A DNA stretch of 64,000 nucleotides, from NCBI RefSeq assembly GCF_009831655.1, contig NZ_WRPA01000002.1, positions 276,559 to 340,558 of the forward strand. The letters run 5' to 3'. Below the pieces are notes generated by a model. The model searched no databases, was not told the origin of the DNA, and saw only the letters and a program-made list of their open reading frames with translations. Made by a program: the position numbers and the translations under genes. This DNA comes from Shewanella insulae (GTDB taxonomy: Bacteria; Pseudomonadota; Gammaproteobacteria; Enterobacterales; Shewanellaceae). Below, piece after piece: positions 62,739 to 64,000 of the stretch; the stretch's first letter is position 1; the number at the start of each line of letters is the position of its first letter.

Positions 62739-63324
62739 CCTCCCTCCGATATCCATCGCTTTCATTGCCCCAACTCCCGAACATAAATCTTATCGGCTAG
62801 ATATGTTTGATAGCGATATGAACGACCTATCACGGCCTTAAGACTTAAGCATTTACATTATCGACTGATAAAAATCTTACTATTCGGCCTGCTTAAGTTA
62901 ATTTCAGCAATCAATCAGCTCTAATATGGGGGCGTAAGGCATCCATTTATCAGGCGAAGCTTGATGGATGACTGGAGCGCGAAGTAGCTAAGCTGCGAGC
63001 TGAGGGGCCTGACCGCCTGGATGGCGGAAATGCAGTTAATGAATGGAGCACTCAACTGCCACACTGCATGAATAGCTTTTGGCTGCATGTAGAGTCTTAT
63101 TATGCGCCTGTCATGGCCAGCTTCGAGCAAAGCTCTCCGCGTTCATCCCTTGCATCAAACTTCGTTTGATAAACGCAAGTGCTTCACCATACGACCACCA
63201 CGGACGGTGGAAGTGTCGATTATGCAGGATGCAATTATCGACCAATCACATGGAAATGTACCTCACTACGTTCGGGCTCTTTATATTCCCCATGTTCGAG
63301 TTGATATTTCAAAAGCTGTTAAAC
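62739..63324. repeat. Hairpin-rich region downstream of the rRNA operon
   Basis: No credible gene. Short hairpins include CCGCC-TGGAT-GGCGG, a CCACC / GGTGG hairpin near 63200, a CTTGC-ATCAAAC-TTC-GTTTGAT-AAAC-GCAAG cross-shaped unit at 63149-63179 and a GTCGAT...ATCGAC pair near 63215-63242. The first two share a GGA loop core. The region looks like diverged copies of a repetitive intergenic element. Confidence 0.4.
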
Positions 63325-63363
63325 GAAAAAATCCCCAACACTAGGTGCTGGGGATTCTTCGTT
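63325..63363 (-). terminator. Terminator of the rRNA operon
   Basis: ATCCCC-AACAC pairs with GTGCTGGGGAT with one mismatch; on the minus strand, after the 5S gene, the hairpin is followed by TTTTTT. Confidence 0.85.
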
Positions 63364-63369
63364 TATTAG

Positions 63370-63489
63370 GCGCCTGGAAATGACCTACTCTCACATGGGG
63401 AGACCCCACACTACCATCGGCGCAATTGCGTTTCACTTCTGAGTTCGGGATGGGATCAGGTGGTACCACAATGCTATGGTTTCCAGACA
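63370..63489 (-). rRNA. rrf: 5S ribosomal RNA
   Basis: On the minus strand the sequence starts TGTCTGGAAACC and ends near CCAGGCGC, with the conserved CCGAACTCAGAAGTGAAACG core and GTGTGGGGTCTCCCCATG arm. The 120-base length is normal; the ends may shift by a base or two. Confidence 0.95.
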
Positions 63490-63668
63490 AAATTGGAAAT
63501 TCGGAAAGCTGTACTCTTATCTAAGAGTCAATTTGAGTTTTAGTACACGGATGTACTGTATGTCATAAATGCAGGAGCAATTTATGACCACACTTCAATC
63601 AAGTACTTTGTATTCTTCTGATTCAGTAACCATTACTTACTTTGCAGTAAAAACCCTTTTGGGTTGTA
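63490..63668 (-). other. 23S-5S spacer
   Basis: 179 bases between 23S and 5S genes. No tRNA is recognised in it. A short inverted repeat (ACTCTT / AAGAGT) near 63513-63530 may be part of rRNA processing. Confidence 0.6.

Positions 63669-64000
<332 letters not shown>

Noticed and set aside
62921..63369. Several 69-96 codon frames before the 5S gene
   Set aside because: Overlapping frames on both strands in a hairpin-rich region, none with a ribosome site.
63490..63668. tRNA in the 23S-5S spacer
   Set aside because: No cloverleaf or T-loop sequence GTTCRANNC is visible.

Overview
The window reads as a continuous stretch of a gammaproteobacterial chromosome, most likely a marine Shewanella. 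Supporting signs are the conserved ampE-ampD-nadC-pilABCD-coaE-zapD-yacG-mutT order, a pdhR-aceEF-lpdA block, a SO_0444-like metal permease beside a ZntR-type regulator, and many GGDEF/EAL proteins. A complete clade I nosZ cluster is unusual in Shewanella and points to a denitrifying lineage such as the S. loihica group. That species guess is inference from gene content, not from a search.

Layout. 1-5858: the end of nosR, then nosZ, nosD, nosF, nosY and nosL, which encode nitrous oxide reductase and its copper-site assembly proteins. 5877-9633: an EmrAB-like efflux pair with a divergent LysR regulator. 9733-13877: a YeeN-type YebC protein, a DUF4382 lipoprotein, and a MerR/metal permease operon. 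14177-17143: purHD. 17432-24016: a 1000-residue repeat lipoprotein, a short-chain dehydrogenase and a GGDEF-EAL protein. 24339-28290: two spondin-domain proteins, a two-component system and a small membrane protein. 28464-34244: hemE, a probable small RNA gene, rsd, acnB and a HxpB-like phosphatase. 34339-43550: an M13 metallopeptidase, a PlpD-like patatin, a miniature transposable element, and a giant propeller-GGDEF-EAL protein. 43693-50736: lpdA, aceF, aceE and pdhR. 50975-62700: ampE, ampD, nadC, the type IV pilus genes pilA, pilB, pilC and pilD with an O-antigen-ligase-like gene inserted after pilA, then coaE, zapD, yacG and mutT. 63370-64000: 5S rRNA and the 3' end of 23S rRNA on the minus strand.

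How the genes work together. NosZ reduces N2O in the periplasm; NosR supplies electrons, and NosD, NosF, NosY and NosL build its copper centre. PdhR represses its own pyruvate dehydrogenase operon through an operator visible upstream of pdhR. PilB, PilC and PilD assemble PilA into pili, and the inserted ligase may glycosylate the pilin. The MerR protein probably controls the metal permease behind it through a promoter with the stretched spacer typical of that family.

Most of the window is ordinary core genome. The less explained parts are non-coding: a promoter-plus-terminator unit between hemE and rsd that looks like a roughly 93-nt small RNA, an IS5-like miniature element upstream of the patatin gene, nested hairpins before purH and before the response regulator, a 900-base structured leader before pilA, and a set of hairpins behind the rRNA operon. 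Among proteins, the cysteine-pair linker of the metal permease and the nine-repeat lipoprotein stand out.
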